Positions 26,515-35,835 of a DNA stretch of 64,000 nt are shown here, piece after piece (the first letter of the stretch is position 1; the number at the start of each line of letters is the position of its first letter). A model generated the notes under the pieces. The model saw only the letters and a list, made by a program, of their open reading frames with translations. It did not search any database and had not been told where the DNA came from. Made by a program: the position numbers and the translations under genes. Source of the stretch: Lachnospiraceae bacterium (GTDB lineage Bacteria > Bacillota > Clostridia > Lachnospirales > Lachnospiraceae); the NCBI GenBank assembly GCA_022781925.1, contig JALESO010000082.1:1-64000 (forward strand). The letters run 5' to 3'.

Positions 26515-28167
26515 ATGATCACATTAAAAACACTGCTTGACCAGCTGCAGGATACCAGCCACTGTACAGTTAGAAATAACTATGATGCGACACGGTTTAT
26601 CAGCCGGATCGATATACTCCGGAGGGACACGGTTCTGTGCGGGGACACCCTGTATCTGTGCCCGGATGAGGTTCTGGCAGATCTGATAAAAAAAGAGGAC
26701 GATGCTTCATCTGTCTTATGTGCGCCAGGCATGGACCAGGCACCGGCACTTCTGGTGGATGCTGCGTTCTGGGAGACATGTACAAAAGAATCTGCTGCAG
26801 GTCATTTACCGGGAACCGACGATCCTGTGTATACAGCGGATGAAAAGACCTCTCCGTATGGAAATTTTTCTGTCATCCCGGTAGAAAACCTGCCTGCACC
26901 AAAAGATGCTTTCCTGCTGCTGAACCGGCGTCTGACCTTTGAACTCCGGTTGCAGCAGGAGATCAACGAACTGTATCATCTGCTTTACAGCGGTCATGGG
27001 CTGGACGATCTGATCCTCCGGGCAGAATCTTTTCTGCACCGTCCCATGTCCGTACTGGACGCAAGTTACAGCATGATCGCAGTATCCCCGCTGATGCACC
27101 AGCTTCCGTTTGGTATGGAAAAAAGTAAAGAAGGCAGCATTTTTTTAAGTTCTCAGGAGGTAGAAAGTCTGCGCCGCCTGCAGATCGAGCATCAGATTTA
27201 CAAAAATAACCAGGCGTTTTTTATCCAGACGGAAGACCACCCGGACACAAACTGGATCTTCTGTGGCATCCGCATCCAGCATGTCATGACCGGCTACGTG
27301 GCACTTTGTCTGCCAGAAAAAGTCGAGGCCAGCGAGCATGAACTGCGGCTGATCACCGCCTTTTCCGACATCTGTGCCATCGAGATGCAGAAGCATGAAT
27401 TCTTTGTGCAGAAAACCGGCCTGCAGTACGAGACCTTTCTGACAGAACTGCTGGAGGGACGTTTCAACGATGTAAATATCATCGAAGCCCGGCTGAAACT
27501 GCTGAACCGCCGCTTTGGCAAATTTTTCTGTCTGGCAATCCTGTACTGTCCGGAACCCCATAACAGCGACCTGTTCAACAAACGTCAGATGGCGGCGCTG
27601 CGGCAGGTCTATCCGAATGCCATGTCCGTGGTATACAAAAATAACATCATTCTGCTGATCAATCAGGACACACCGGTGCAGCTGAATCCAAAACTGACGG
27701 ATCCGCTGGAACAGTTTGCGGAGCGCAATCACCTGAAGGTCAGCTTAAGCCAGCCTTTTGCGGATATCCTGAAGATCCGGATCTTCTACAATCAGGCGCT
27801 GCACACCCTGGAACTGTCCGATCTGCAGACACCGGATCAGACGCTGTTTTACAGCACCGATGCCCTGCCGGAATATCTCTTTTCCAAATGTGATTATCAG
27901 GAACTGGAAGTGGGGATCCACTATCATATTTTTCAGCTGCAGGATTATGACAAAACATATCATACGGATTTTGTAGAGACGCTGCGGGCGTATCTGGATC
28001 ATGACCGGAATGCCGCAAAAACTGCGGAATTTCTTCATATTCACCGGAGCACCTTCTTCTATCGGGTAAAAAAAATAGAAGAGCTGCTGGAAATTTCCAT
28101 TTCTGACAGTCATCTTCTATTTCTCTATGAACTATCCTTCAAGATCTGGGATTATTTGTGCCGGTAA
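26515..28167 (+). CDS. PucR/CdaR-family transcriptional regulator
   Basis: 550 residues from the ATG at 26515, chosen for its RBS (AGGGGGA) and because residues upstream are unlike the family. N-terminal region resembles the PucR leader domain with a GAF-like middle (RPMSVLDASYSMIAVSPL, then GYVALCLPEKVEASEHELRL). The C-terminal helix-turn-helix (RAYLDHDRNAAKTAEFLHIHR and STFFYRVKKIEELL) is the PucR C-terminal HTH. Divergent from the redox operon, so it most likely controls it in response to the flavoprotein's substrate. Cytosolic. Confidence 0.85.
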   Translation: MITLKTLLDQLQDTSHCTVRNNYDATRFISRIDILRRDTVLCGDTLYLCPDEVLADLIKKEDDASSVLCAPGMDQAPALLVDAAFWETCTKESAAGHLPGTDDPVYTADEKTSPYGNFSVIPVENLPAPKDAFLLLNRRLTFELRLQQEINELYHLLYSGHGLDDLILRAESFLHRPMSVLDASYSMIAVSPLMHQLPFGMEKSKEGSIFLSSQEVESLRRLQIEHQIYKNNQAFFIQTEDHPDTNWIFCGIRIQHVMTGYVALCLPEKVEASEHELRLITAFSDICAIEMQKHEFFVQKTGLQYETFLTELLEGRFNDVNIIEARLKLLNRRFGKFFCLAILYCPEPHNSDLFNKRQMAALRQVYPNAMSVVYKNNIILLINQDTPVQLNPKLTDPLEQFAERNHLKVSLSQPFADILKIRIFYNQALHTLELSDLQTPDQTLFYSTDALPEYLFSKCDYQELEVGIHYHIFQLQDYDKTYHTDFVETLRAYLDHDRNAAKTAEFLHIHRSTFFYRVKKIEELLEISISDSHLLFLYELSFKIWDYLCR

Positions 28168-28233
28168 AAATTTTCGTTATAGATAAATTGCAGGTTTATA
28201 ATTTCTTTTGTGGCTAAATTGTATATTTACGAA

Positions 28234-28297
28234 AAAAAATCAGAAATATGATCACGCGGGCTAAGACGCCCTGCTTAGATAATATTTCTGATTTTTT
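28234..28297. terminator. Bidirectional terminator between the PucR regulator and glycerol-1-phosphate dehydrogenase
   Basis: Perfect 15-bp stem AAAAAATCAGAAATA (28234-28248) / TATTTCTGATTTTTT (28283-28297) with an inner GGGC/GCCC hairpin in the loop. It works for both converging genes. The rest of the 323-bp gap is AT-rich and I see no gene in it. Confidence 0.85.
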
Positions 28298-28490
28298 ATT
28301 GCAAACTATCATACGTTGCGTGATATAAAAAATACCGATAATTTTATTATATCTCTTTTTATCGCATAATTAATTGCTTATTTCACGGCTTCGTTTATTT
28401 TACGTTGCTTATTATTCATGTACACTGAGAGTTTCACCGGCGTAATCATCCCACTGTGCCGCTAAAGCAACTTAAAACAACTAATGAATG

Positions 28491-29771
28491 TTACCACTCC
28501 AGCAGTTTTGACAGACGCAGTAATGTCAGGCGGTTTCTGACATACGGGCTGCTCTGCAGCGTCAGTTCTACTTCTTTCTGACCGATTCCAAGGTTGGATA
28601 TCTCATGTACGCAGCCTGCGTCATGCAGTTTTGCATACATATCGTCTGCATCCGGGAGGTCGTCAATGAGATCTTCAATATCCGGAAGCTGTTCTTCCAG
28701 TTCTTCCAGATCGATATCCTCCAGCGGATTCGGTGTGTTCTCTGTCAGAATTCCTTCCAACAGTCCTTTTTTTCCAAATGTATGTTCCAACAGACTCATT
28801 TCAAGTCCTTTGGCTGTTTCCGATTTTACAGTTACATTTTTATGTCGGATGGCATATCCGAGTTTTTTATAATAATCCGTCACGATCAGAAGGCCGAGAC
28901 CTACCTGCTCGCCATGCAGGGCATTGGTTTTCTCATTCAATACATTCAGATCCCACAGATGGGATACCATATGCTCTGCTCCGGATACCGGGCGTGGACT
29001 TTCTACCATCTGCATGCAAAGTCCTGACAGGATCAGGGCATACATGAGTTTTTCGATGGCATCTCTGTCTCCGAAACGAATATCATCCAGTACCCTGCTG
29101 ACATCACGCAGTGCTTTTTCCAGCAGATCACATACTTCCTCACAGATGTACTCGCCTGTGACCAGGTGCGCGATCTTCCAGTCGAGAATGGAAATGTACT
29201 TTCCCAGAAAATCAGATACACCGGAAGCGGTAAGTCTCGAGGGTGCTGCACCGAAAATATCGGTATCTGCCAGGATCCAGCGCGGAGCCACACCGGCAAC
29301 GGTCTTCTTCAGCCCGTCCCAGGTCAGCGCTGCCACATTGGCTGCATAACCGTCCACACTTGCTGCGGTTGGTATGGAAACAAACGGGATATCATACTCG
29401 GTCGCCGCATAGCGGGTCAGATCATGGATCGTTCCGCCGCCGATCGCCACCAGCACATCCACAGAGACACTGCTCAGTCCTCTGTCACAATAATCCAGCT
29501 GTTTCATCACTTTGTTTACACCACGGTTGTCTGCCTGAAGTCCTTCCGGATTCAGTTCAATGACCGGATAATCTTTGAATTCTTCCTCTAAAAACGGTTC
29601 CGCCGCCGTCCGCGTATTGCTGTCACATATAAATACCGGATTCTGAAACTCTTCCAGAATGTCTTCCAGTTGGCTTACTGCTCCGGATTCGATGACGATC
29701 TTCTCCACATCGATTTTATGTTCCATTCCGCAGGCGCACGGCTCTCTTAACTGCCCAAGGTCTACGTCCAT
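28491..29771 (-). CDS. sn-Glycerol-1-phosphate dehydrogenase (AraM/EgsA family)
   Basis: 426-residue metal-dependent dehydrogenase reducing dihydroxyacetone phosphate to sn-glycerol-1-phosphate. NAD(P)-binding loop VLVAIGGGTIHDLTRYAA, the IPTAASVDGYAANVAALT segment, and the metal ligands Asp/His/His in ASGVSDFLGK, GAEHMVSHLW and NALHGEQVG. The bacterial family (AraM in Bacillus) supplies G1P for heptaprenylglyceryl phosphate; the same reaction makes the archaeal lipid backbone. It stands alone, with no prenyl-glyceryl transferase nearby. A sugar-linked role is possible in clostridia. Confidence 0.85.
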   Translation of the reverse strand: MDVDLGQLREPCACGMEHKIDVEKIVIESGAVSQLEDILEEFQNPVFICDSNTRTAAEPFLEEEFKDYPVIELNPEGLQADNRGVNKVMKQLDYCDRGLSSVSVDVLVAIGGGTIHDLTRYAATEYDIPFVSIPTAASVDGYAANVAALTWDGLKKTVAGVAPRWILADTDIFGAAPSRLTASGVSDFLGKYISILDWKIAHLVTGEYICEEVCDLLEKALRDVSRVLDDIRFGDRDAIEKLMYALILSGLCMQMVESPRPVSGAEHMVSHLWDLNVLNEKTNALHGEQVGLGLLIVTDYYKKLGYAIRHKNVTVKSETAKGLEMSLLEHTFGKKGLLEGILTENTPNPLEDIDLEELEEQLPDIEDLIDDLPDADDMYAKLHDAGCVHEISNLGIGQKEVELTLQSSPYVRNRLTLLRLSKLLEW

Positions 29772-29976
29772 CTATCTATCTCCTTCACTTTTCTACACCA
29801 ATCGTTCTACCACTGAAAAAATTTTGTTATTACTCACCCCTTACAGAAAAGGGCATCTCAATTCCTACTGAGATCAAACAGTAGTTTGGGCGAACTATGG
29901 TTTTTCACAATTATCTCTTATTCTCTCATATCTTGCGTTAGAACACAATATCTATTTTTGATTTTTCAATTCAGAA

Positions 29977-30411
29977 TCACTGTATATCATATTTCAAAGC
30001 GCCGGTGTTGCATGCCCGCACACAGGCAGGCTCCATTCCGAGTGCCACCCGCACGGAACAGCCGTCGCATTTCACAATTTTTCCTTCGGCATCAAACTTC
30101 GGCACATCATACGGACAGACGCGCAGGCACATTCTGCAGCCGCGGCATTTTGTCCGGTCTGCGATCACAAAACCTCGTTCATCCCTTGTAAGTGCCCCAA
30201 ACTTACATGCTTCCATGCAGGCTGCCGGTTCACAATGATGACAGCTTTTTGTGACATACGTCTGCAGGTCGCTGTGTTCCCGTTTTTTCATCTCATAACT
30301 GCGCAACGGTACCGCATTATAATCCGAACCTTCATAATGCTGATCCAGACAGGCCGCCACACACGCCAGACACCCGGAACACCGCTTTTCATCACACACT
30401 ACTCTGCTCAT
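29977..30411 (-). CDS. 4Fe-4S dicluster electron-transfer subunit of a molybdopterin oxidoreductase
   Basis: 144 residues from the ATG at 30409-30411, which overlaps the stop of the upstream gene as ATGA and has GGAGG before it. HycB/DmsB-type ferredoxin with four cysteine groups: CSGCLACVAAC, CHHCEPAACMEAC, CRGCRMCLRVC and CDGCSVRVALGMEPAC, giving up to four [4Fe-4S] clusters. It has no membrane segment or Tat signal. It must partner the molybdopterin subunit translated just upstream. No membrane anchor follows. Confidence 0.88.
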   Translation of the reverse strand: MSRVVCDEKRCSGCLACVAACLDQHYEGSDYNAVPLRSYEMKKREHSDLQTYVTKSCHHCEPAACMEACKFGALTRDERGFVIADRTKCRGCRMCLRVCPYDVPKFDAEGKIVKCDGCSVRVALGMEPACVRACNTGALKYDIQ

Positions 30412-32582
30412 GCTTCCGCCTCCTTTTTCACGATTCTGCAGCAATAAGACTTGAATCCCGGAAAACCGGAGATTGGATCGATATAGGTGTCATCTAAGAG
30501 GAGATTGATATCCCCATTCTCTGCACCATGGTACACATTTACCACGCCTTTCAGGCAGGAGGTGGTCACAACCGCCATCATATCCAAGCTGCCCACCGGC
30601 GTCTCCAGCGTGACCTGTTCGCCATCCGCCACACCATACCGCATTGCATCCTCCGGGTGAAGTTCCACCACCGGACAGGTCTCCATGTTCACCAGCCACG
30701 GCAGGCGGTACGTGCGGGAGTGAAACAGCTGCGGTTTACGGCTGCCCGTCGTCAGTACCAGAGGATACTCCTCCATAGGAAGTGTTTCCCGGAAATCATG
30801 ATACACCGGAAGTGCCTCATGCCACTCTTTTTCACAGGATTCAAGGACTGTTGATGTAAATTCTATTTTTCCCGTCGGTGTCTGTACTTTTAAGATATCC
30901 TCCGTCGTCCGTGGCGGCATCAGTTCTTTTGCCTGCATTACATAATGAGACACCCGCAGTTCTTCCAGGGTAAGCCCGGTGGGTGAGAGACGATCCTGAA
31001 GGTACTCTTCATAGGTGTGGTACACCGGATCCCCCAGAGAAAATCCCAGCCGTTCTGCCAGTTCCAGAAGAATCTCGATATCATTCTTTGTCTCGCCCTG
31101 ATTCTCCAGCACCTTCTGCTGATAGAAGACAGTCTGCGGTGTCAGCAGTTCAATCTGCTCCCGCTCCTGGGACGTTGCCACCGGCAGAAGGATATCCGCA
31201 TATTTGCATGTCTCATTCATATAGATATCGGCACAGGCGAAAAATTCTACCTGTTTCAGTCCTTCTTCCAGCCGGTCCGGACGCGGCCACATATGATGGT
31301 TCATGCCAAACGCGATCAGGTTCCGGATCGGATAGGTGCCTTTTCCAAGGAGAAAATCAGCCATCCGCTCCACCTGAAGTTCTCTGGAAGTCAGACGGTC
31401 CCATGCCGGAAACTCTCCATAATTCAAGCCGTTTTTCTGATAATCACGATCCTGAATGGACTGCATAAACGCATCCTTCAGCCTTGTCCGGGCCAGTCCC
31501 GGTCCCGCAAATCCTCCCGGCATGCCAAAGTTTCCGGTCAGTGCCATCAGAAGTCCGATGGCCCGGCCGTTCTGTACGCCGTTGATATTGTGGACCACCG
31601 GTGAGGCAGACAGCATCAGAGAAGACGGTCCTTCCGATGCGATCATCCGTGCCGCCCGGATCATATCTGTTGCCGGAACACCTGTGATCTCCTCCACTTT
31701 TTCCGGGGTAAATTCCATGACATACTCCCGGTATGCTTCATAGCCGATCGTATATTTTTCGATATAATCCATGTCCTGCAGTTCTTCCGTAATGATCACC
31801 CGCGCCATTCCCAGGGCAAGCGCCCCGTCGGTTCCCGGAACCGGCCGCAGATGTAGTGTCGCATATTCCGTGGTCGGTGTGCACTTCGGATCCACAACGA
31901 TGATATTGATGCCACGGTCCACCGCATGCAAAAATCCGGCTCCGCCTTTAACGGAATTGCTGTACAACGGATTTACACCCCAGACAACCAGTGTGTTGCA
32001 ACGTCCGAAATCCGGTGGCATCAGCATGATATTTTTGCCAAAATTGCACTGATTTGCCATCATAAGGGCATAGGCACAGGTACTTGACTCTGTCCCGTAA
32101 TTCGGTGTGCCATATTTATTTACAAAATCCGTGATCTGCGGGCGGAACCACTTCGGATGTCCCATATAGATCATCGTCTGCTCGGCGCCATAAGTCTTCT
32201 TGACCGACTGCATGCGTTCCGCAACGGTATCCAGTGCTTCCTCCCAGCTGATCCGTTCAAACTTTCCCTCTCCCCGGGCACCGACACGTTTCATCGGATA
32301 CAGAATGCGATCCGGATGATACAATGCCTGCTTCAGTGCCGCGCCTTTGACACAGACACGCCCCGATGCTCCCGGAAGGGTTTTATTTCCTTCCACTTTT
32401 ACGATTTTTCCGTCTTTCAGATAAAAATCCAGCAGACACTCTCCGCCGCAGAATCCGCAGGTTCCGGTTCTCACTTCAATCCCAGTTTCTTTTCCCGGGA
32501 TCTTCGCCCGCAGCAGTTCTTCGGCACTGAGCGTGACATGCGGTTTTGATATTTTTTCCTGACTGTCCATTTCTCTGTCCAT
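30408..32582 (-). CDS. Molybdopterin-dependent oxidoreductase, catalytic subunit (DMSO reductase superfamily)
   Basis: 724 residues. N-terminal [4Fe-4S] site Cys42, Cys45, Cys49, Cys77 (CGFCGGEC ... GRVCVKG), then the bis-MGD fold: CNTLVVWGVNPLYSNS, GTDGALALGMARVI and the C-terminal domain VELHPEDAMRYGVADGEQV. Likely Mo ligand Cys169 in PNYGTESSTCAYA, like the STC motif of thiosulfate/polysulfide reductases, not selenocysteine. No Tat signal, so cytosolic. Close families include thiosulfate/polysulfide reductases, acetylene hydratase-, transhydroxylase- and catechol-dehydroxylase-like enzymes and formate dehydrogenase-like proteins; the substrate cannot be assigned. Confidence 0.85.
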   Translation of the reverse strand: MDREMDSQEKISKPHVTLSAEELLRAKIPGKETGIEVRTGTCGFCGGECLLDFYLKDGKIVKVEGNKTLPGASGRVCVKGAALKQALYHPDRILYPMKRVGARGEGKFERISWEEALDTVAERMQSVKKTYGAEQTMIYMGHPKWFRPQITDFVNKYGTPNYGTESSTCAYALMMANQCNFGKNIMLMPPDFGRCNTLVVWGVNPLYSNSVKGGAGFLHAVDRGINIIVVDPKCTPTTEYATLHLRPVPGTDGALALGMARVIITEELQDMDYIEKYTIGYEAYREYVMEFTPEKVEEITGVPATDMIRAARMIASEGPSSLMLSASPVVHNINGVQNGRAIGLLMALTGNFGMPGGFAGPGLARTRLKDAFMQSIQDRDYQKNGLNYGEFPAWDRLTSRELQVERMADFLLGKGTYPIRNLIAFGMNHHMWPRPDRLEEGLKQVEFFACADIYMNETCKYADILLPVATSQEREQIELLTPQTVFYQQKVLENQGETKNDIEILLELAERLGFSLGDPVYHTYEEYLQDRLSPTGLTLEELRVSHYVMQAKELMPPRTTEDILKVQTPTGKIEFTSTVLESCEKEWHEALPVYHDFRETLPMEEYPLVLTTGSRKPQLFHSRTYRLPWLVNMETCPVVELHPEDAMRYGVADGEQVTLETPVGSLDMMAVVTTSCLKGVVNVYHGAENGDINLLLDDTYIDPISGFPGFKSYCCRIVKKEAEA

Positions 32583-32613
32583 CTGTATTCTTACGCTCCT
32601 TATATTTCAAAAA

Positions 32614-32626
32614 ATACGTTCCGTAT
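32614..32626 (-). promoter_or_regulatory. Small palindrome before the molybdopterin operon
   Basis: ATACG-ttc-CGTAT within AAAAATACGTTCCGTATGTTT-like DNA, 32 bp upstream of the start codon and just before its ribosome site. A candidate operator; no -10/-35 pair could be fixed around it. Confidence 0.3.
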
Positions 32627-32669
32627 GTTTGTTAGTAATCTTTCAAACAGCTTCATATTAAACAAAAAA

Positions 32670-32691
32670 TGCCGGCAAATCAATGCCGGCA
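32670..32691 (-). terminator. Terminator of the SbcD/SbcC-like pair
   Basis: Minus strand: TGCCGGCA, loop TTGATT, TGCCGGCA, then TTTTTTG. Strong 8-bp GC-rich stem just past the SbcC-like stop. Confidence 0.9.
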
Positions 32692-32699
32692 CCTCATGT

Positions 32700-34568
32700 T
32701 TATAATTGTATACTTGCAAAAGGAATGCCCTCTTCCTTTAGAAGTCTCATTTCGTTTTCCCGACAGGTAAACAACAAAATCTGATTTTCCTGTTCTGCCA
32801 GCCACCGCAGGGTCTGGCGCAGCCGTTCTTCATCATAGTTTGCAAAGGTCTCATCCAGAAGAAATGGCAGTGGTTCTTCCTTCATCAGCATATGCCCCGC
32901 CGCCATCCGATAGGCAAAATAAGCCTGCTGCATGGTTCCCTGGCTGTATGCCTCCGGCACACGTTTCTGCATCTGCTCTGTCAGTACGATGCCCTGTGCA
33001 CCGTTCATCTGCAGCTGCTCATGTACATCTCCCGTAATCTGCGCCAGGATCTCTGACATCTCTTTGTCCAGGGTATGCTCCAGCGTCTTTGACATCCGGG
33101 CGGCAAGACGGAACATGGTTTCTGCCGCCAGTTCCAGTGCTTCCCTGTCTGCCCGGGCATTCTGTTCTTCCAAAGTCTCCTGCTGCAGTTCATCCACCTG
33201 CTCTGTCAGATTCTCCCGTTCCACTTCTTTCTCCTGGATCTGGCTTTGCAGCTGATCCCCGGAGCCTTCCTGCCGGGCCGCCTGAAGCTGAAGTGCTTTT
33301 TTCTGATCCTTCAGTTTCTGCAACTGTTCTTCCAGGGCAGATTTCTGCTGACGCACACGCTGTAACTGCTGATCCAGGGCAGATTTTCTTCGCTCCCGCT
33401 CCACAGAATGAAGATCCATCCCACCATTTGACCGGCCATTTTGCTCCCTGTAATCCTGCGCAGCGTCATTTACACTTTGTCTGTGATTCTGTGCAGCGTC
33501 AGCCTCTTTCTTTGCTCGGTTTCTGCAATAGGCTGACGCAAGCCCCGCCAGGATCAGAATGATACAGACAACATTTACAAACGGTGCTATCTTCTGAAAT
33601 CCATCCATGGCTGACCTTAAAACAGGTGCCAGGATCAGACCCGCCACACCGATCAGCAAAAGCGGAGAAAATCCTGCGTTTTTACCGAATTTCTGCTGAA
33701 GTGCTTCCGCTTCTTCCTGCTCCCGTTGGAGTTGCTCCTGCTTCCATTGTTCCCGTTCAGCCTGCTCCCATTCTGACTGCACCTGCGCCACTGCGCTATT
33801 CAGCTCCTGTTCCCGCTTGCAGACTGTCTGATAGTCCGCCTGTACTGGTTCCATCTGCTGTTGCAGCCCTCTTACCTGCTCCTGCATCGTGCCCTGCTGT
33901 GTACTCTGCTTTTCCTGCTGCGCTTTCAACCCGGCAATATCTCGTTCCAGCACCTGTTGGTTTACTTCCAGCTGATGGATACGCGACAGGCGTTGCTGTT
34001 CCAGTTCTTTCCGGGTCTTTTCCGCATGTTTCCGTTTCTGCTCCAGTTCCTGCAATGCCTTCGACAACTGGAAATCCCCGCTGCCGGTCTGCGCCAGATT
34101 GCTGCGCTCATCCTCCAAAAGTACACCGAGCTCCCGCCCCGGAAGCAGCTGTTCCTGCCCGATACAGCAGGTATTCTCATAAGCAGCTGCACTGACATTG
34201 CCAAGCAGCATATCCAGATCTCCGTATTCCACGGAAAGTTCCTCGCCGTCCCGGATATTCACCAGCCGCGCACGTTTTTCTTTATGATAAAAATTTCGCT
34301 CCAGCAGAAACTGCTGCTGCCCGGTCTCAAACACCATGGAGCCGTAAAAATAAGCCGGCGTATCCCATGGTTCATACCGGTTATAAGTATCCAGCGTCTT
34401 TCTCACCCTTGTTTTTTCCAGACCGAACAGCATCGCCTTCAGAAACTGCATCAGGGTACTTTTGCCGGATTCATTGGCTCCGTAAATGACATTGATCCGC
34501 GGAGAAAACTGATACTTCTGATTTTCCAGTTTTCCAAATTTTCCTATGTTCGCCTCTCTGATAATCAT
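32700..34568 (-). CDS. SbcC/YhaN-like ATPase with coiled coil and internal membrane segments
   Basis: 622 residues starting at MIIREANIGKFGKLENQ (ATG 34566-34568, RBS GGAG), one base after the SbcD-like stop. Rad50/SbcC-type ATP-binding head: Walker A GANESGKST near residue 35, C-terminal signature region QGTMQQAYFAYRMAAGH and Walker B PFLLDETFANYD. Between lie long Gln/Glu-rich coiled coils interrupted by two hydrophobic stretches (FSPLLLIGVAGLILAPVL and VNVVCIILILAGLASAY), which SbcC lacks but YhaN-type proteins have. So it is probably a YhaN-like membrane-tethered relative acting with the partner nuclease in DNA-end processing. Confidence 0.78.
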   Translation of the reverse strand: MIIREANIGKFGKLENQKYQFSPRINVIYGANESGKSTLMQFLKAMLFGLEKTRVRKTLDTYNRYEPWDTPAYFYGSMVFETGQQQFLLERNFYHKEKRARLVNIRDGEELSVEYGDLDMLLGNVSAAAYENTCCIGQEQLLPGRELGVLLEDERSNLAQTGSGDFQLSKALQELEQKRKHAEKTRKELEQQRLSRIHQLEVNQQVLERDIAGLKAQQEKQSTQQGTMQEQVRGLQQQMEPVQADYQTVCKREQELNSAVAQVQSEWEQAEREQWKQEQLQREQEEAEALQQKFGKNAGFSPLLLIGVAGLILAPVLRSAMDGFQKIAPFVNVVCIILILAGLASAYCRNRAKKEADAAQNHRQSVNDAAQDYREQNGRSNGGMDLHSVERERRKSALDQQLQRVRQQKSALEEQLQKLKDQKKALQLQAARQEGSGDQLQSQIQEKEVERENLTEQVDELQQETLEEQNARADREALELAAETMFRLAARMSKTLEHTLDKEMSEILAQITGDVHEQLQMNGAQGIVLTEQMQKRVPEAYSQGTMQQAYFAYRMAAGHMLMKEEPLPFLLDETFANYDEERLRQTLRWLAEQENQILLFTCRENEMRLLKEEGIPFASIQL

Positions 34569-34569
34569 C

Positions 34570-35637
34570 CTATATCTCCTGTCCTTCCCCCATGGCATTC
34601 AGCATGGCCTGCACACCATAATACAGCGCCTTTCTGCCGGATGCCGCATCCGGATATGTCTCCAGCGTCTCGATGTACTGCGCCAGAAGTGTTCCGTCAT
34701 ATCGCTGTTTCAGTTTTTCAAACGGATAGTCCGGCTCAGTCTCATCCACGACACGCACTACCCGGTTCAGCTGCGCCAGTTCCTGCACCGGCAGGAGAAT
34801 ATCCGCATCCCGGTATCCACGCAAAACCAAATGAGAGACCTGATACGGCGCACGTTTTGCCAGTTCCTGCTGCGCCAGTTCCACCACCGCATAAGCGGAC
34901 ATCTCCGGTGTCACCGGAAGTTCCTGCCGGATATATTCACATTTTTTGATCGGGTAAAAAGAGACCCGGCAGCCGGCCTCCGTCAAGTCTCCCATCCAGA
35001 AACCATGGGGACCGAAATCATTACAGTCCGTCGGCTCCAGGGAACCGGCCATCACCACCCGGTTCGGGATCAGCTGCGCCGCCTTGTGGATATGTCCGAA
35101 GGCTGCATAGTCATAGCCTGCCGCCGCCAGTTCATTTGCCCGGAACGGATGATGCCGGTCATCGCCGCCGTGCCCCAGCAGGATCTGAAACTCTGAACTC
35201 GTCTGCCGCTGGTTTTTTCCATACACCGCTCTGACATCTTCCTTATCCCAGTAGCTGCAGCCCCATACCGTTGTATGGATCCGTTCAAGATGCACCGGCG
35301 TGAGATCTTTATTTAAAATAAAATGCACATTGTCCGGCCACGCAAAGGTGCGGTAGTAAGACTTCGGATGCAGATAATCATGGTTTCCCGCGATCAATAC
35401 GACCTCCGTGTCCGGTATCGTAGCAAATCCTGCTGCCACTTCTTTCAATTCACGCTTTAATGGCTGTCTGTGAAACAGATCCCCGGCAATCAGCAGCAGA
35501 TCCACCTGTTGTCTGCGGGCCTCCTCCAGCACCATATGAAAACTGTTCCAAATATCTTTGCCCCGTTTCTCACTCCAGGGCATTCCCACATCCGGGGTAA
35601 CTCCCAGATGCACATCTGCGATATGTATGAATCTCAT
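34570..35637 (-). CDS. SbcD/YhaO-like metallophosphoesterase (DNA repair exonuclease)
   Basis: 355 residues from MRFIHIADVHLG (ATG 35635-35637, RBS GGAGGAG). Calcineurin-type phosphoesterase motifs in order: DVHLG, GDLFHR, AGNHDYLHP, and GHGGDDRHH plus AFGHIHKA. It should be the Mn-dependent nuclease partner of the ATPase encoded one base downstream, in the manner of SbcD-SbcC, Mre11-Rad50 or Bacillus YhaO-YhaN. Confidence 0.85.
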   Translation of the reverse strand: MRFIHIADVHLGVTPDVGMPWSEKRGKDIWNSFHMVLEEARRQQVDLLLIAGDLFHRQPLKRELKEVAAGFATIPDTEVVLIAGNHDYLHPKSYYRTFAWPDNVHFILNKDLTPVHLERIHTTVWGCSYWDKEDVRAVYGKNQRQTSSEFQILLGHGGDDRHHPFRANELAAAGYDYAAFGHIHKAAQLIPNRVVMAGSLEPTDCNDFGPHGFWMGDLTEAGCRVSFYPIKKCEYIRQELPVTPEMSAYAVVELAQQELAKRAPYQVSHLVLRGYRDADILLPVQELAQLNRVVRVVDETEPDYPFEKLKQRYDGTLLAQYIETLETYPDAASGRKALYYGVQAMLNAMGEGQEI

Positions 35638-35725
35638 GATCTCCTCCATAATAAAAAGTAGTAAAACTGAATGATCGTCACAACGTAAGGAAAAACAGTG
35701 TGGTTTTAGTGAAAGGCTGAAAAAC

Positions 35726-35789
35726 GGGACTCTGGCTATTTTATCTCGGCCAGCGATCATTCGCGGACGAGATAAAATCGCAGAGTCCC
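35726..35789 (-). terminator. Long terminator after spoVT
   Basis: Minus strand: GGGACTCTG then ATTTTATCTCG pair with CGAGATAAAAT then CAGAGTCCC (3-base internal mismatch), followed by GTTTTT. Stem over 20 bp, loop about 19. Confidence 0.85.
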
Positions 35790-35835
35790 TTTTCATAACC
35801 TACACAGGAAATCTCACGATTCCCCGGAAAACGTC

